Below, piece by piece: positions 6,498 through 6,615 of a DNA stretch of 6,615 bases (position 1 is its first letter; every line of letters starts with the position of its first letter). The stretch lies in contig JAULZV010000033.1 of NCBI GenBank assembly GCA_032117135.1, positions 1 to 6,615 on the forward strand, written 5' to 3'. This DNA comes from JAULZV01 sp032117135 (GTDB taxonomy: Bacteria; Patescibacteriota; Minisyncoccia; Phycocordibacterales; JAACPR01). The position numbers and the translations under genes were made by a program. The notes under the pieces are model-generated. The model saw nothing but the letters and a program-made list of their open reading frames with translations. It was not told where the DNA came from and searched no databases.

Positions 6498-6518
6498 CCC
6501 CGATGCAGAGCATCGAGG
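6493..6518 (-). terminator. Rho-independent terminator
   Basis: On the minus strand CCTCGATGC, loop TCT and GCATCGGGG form a 9-bp stem with a single G-T wobble, followed at once by TTTTT (6497 to 6493). It begins 14 bases after the TGA at 6533-6535 and so fits as the terminator of that gene. It marks the exact edge of recognisable ABC sequence. It would also block read-through into the ABC remnant. Confidence 0.8.
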
Positions 6519-6532
6519 TATGACCACTTCGT

Positions 6533-6615
6533 TCAGGGTATATCGAACAACGTAAGTTTCTGTGTGTGTACTTGAGTATAGTGAGGCACTCCTTGTTTCT
6601 TGACGTAGTTTTGTA
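6533..6615 (-). CDS. C-terminal 26 codons of an unidentified protein, possibly a transposase
   Basis: One minus-strand frame is open from the right edge and ends at TGA (6533-6535). It encodes 26 residues ending GVPHYTQVHTQKLTLFDIP. I cannot name the family from so little sequence. Three points favour this frame: the stop lies 14 bases before a strong terminator, the composition looks protein-like, and the neighbouring ABC gene is cut off at the same place. Together these make the end of a mobile-element gene, such as a transposase, a reasonable guess but no more. The frame continuous with the ABC remnant is also open here but reads as low-quality Ser/Thr-rich sequence. Confidence 0.45.
   Translation of the reverse strand, partial: QNYVKKQGVPHYTQVHTQKLTLFDIP

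Noticed and set aside
6498..6614. The frame of the ABC remnant continues open to the right edge, which could suggest a fusion protein.
   Set aside because: The extension has no ABC-like residues, crosses a strong terminator hairpin, and overlaps a better-supported gene end in another frame.
1..6615. A recoded genetic code (TGA as glycine, as in Gracilibacteria and Absconditabacteria).
   Set aside because: All recognised domains read through with no in-frame TGA, so the standard code suffices.

Overview
The window is a stretch of bacterial chromosome in which every gene I can support lies on the minus strand. It suggests a member of the Patescibacteria (CPR) or a similar reduced lineage. The reasons are weak Shine-Dalgarno sequences, tightly packed genes, moderate to low G+C, and an RND/membrane-fusion efflux pair whose adaptor has an extra domain inside its coiled-coil hairpin. 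I associate that last trait with CPR genomes from memory. The standard genetic code fits: no gene body has an in-frame TGA. The phylum call is inference, not proof.

In transcription order (right to left), positions 6533-6615 hold the last 26 codons of an unidentified gene. A clean Rho-independent terminator follows (6493-6518). Directly beyond its T-tract is the 3' half of an ABC exporter ATPase (6024-6497) that has lost Walker A, the Q-loop and all membrane segments. This looks like an ABC gene interrupted by an insertion, possibly a mobile element whose gene end is the 6533-6615 fragment. After 197 bp of AT-rich intergenic DNA comes a compact low-G+C restriction-modification operon. A C5 cytosine methyltransferase with a fused N-terminal MerR-like helix-turn-helix (4660-5826) is followed 2 bp later by a restriction endonuclease (3533-4657). 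The endonuclease has an NgoFVII/BfiI/EcoRII-like (B3-like) C-terminal DNA-binding domain and a different, non-PLD N-terminal half. A small membrane-anchored or secreted protein of unknown function follows (3136-3512), with an apparent one-base frameshift in an A-tract right after its ATG.

The left half is an efflux operon. A consensus promoter (TTGACA-16-TATAAT, 3086-3113) and a leader inverted repeat precede a membrane-fusion adaptor (1524-3005). Three bases later begins an RND transporter gene (1-1520) that runs off the left edge after 506 codons.

The efflux genes and the ABC remnant are visibly richer in G+C than the R-M genes. This fits an acquired R-M cassette sitting between older resident genes. 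No tRNA, rRNA, CRISPR array or complete insertion sequence is visible, and no gene-free stretch exceeds 300 bases.
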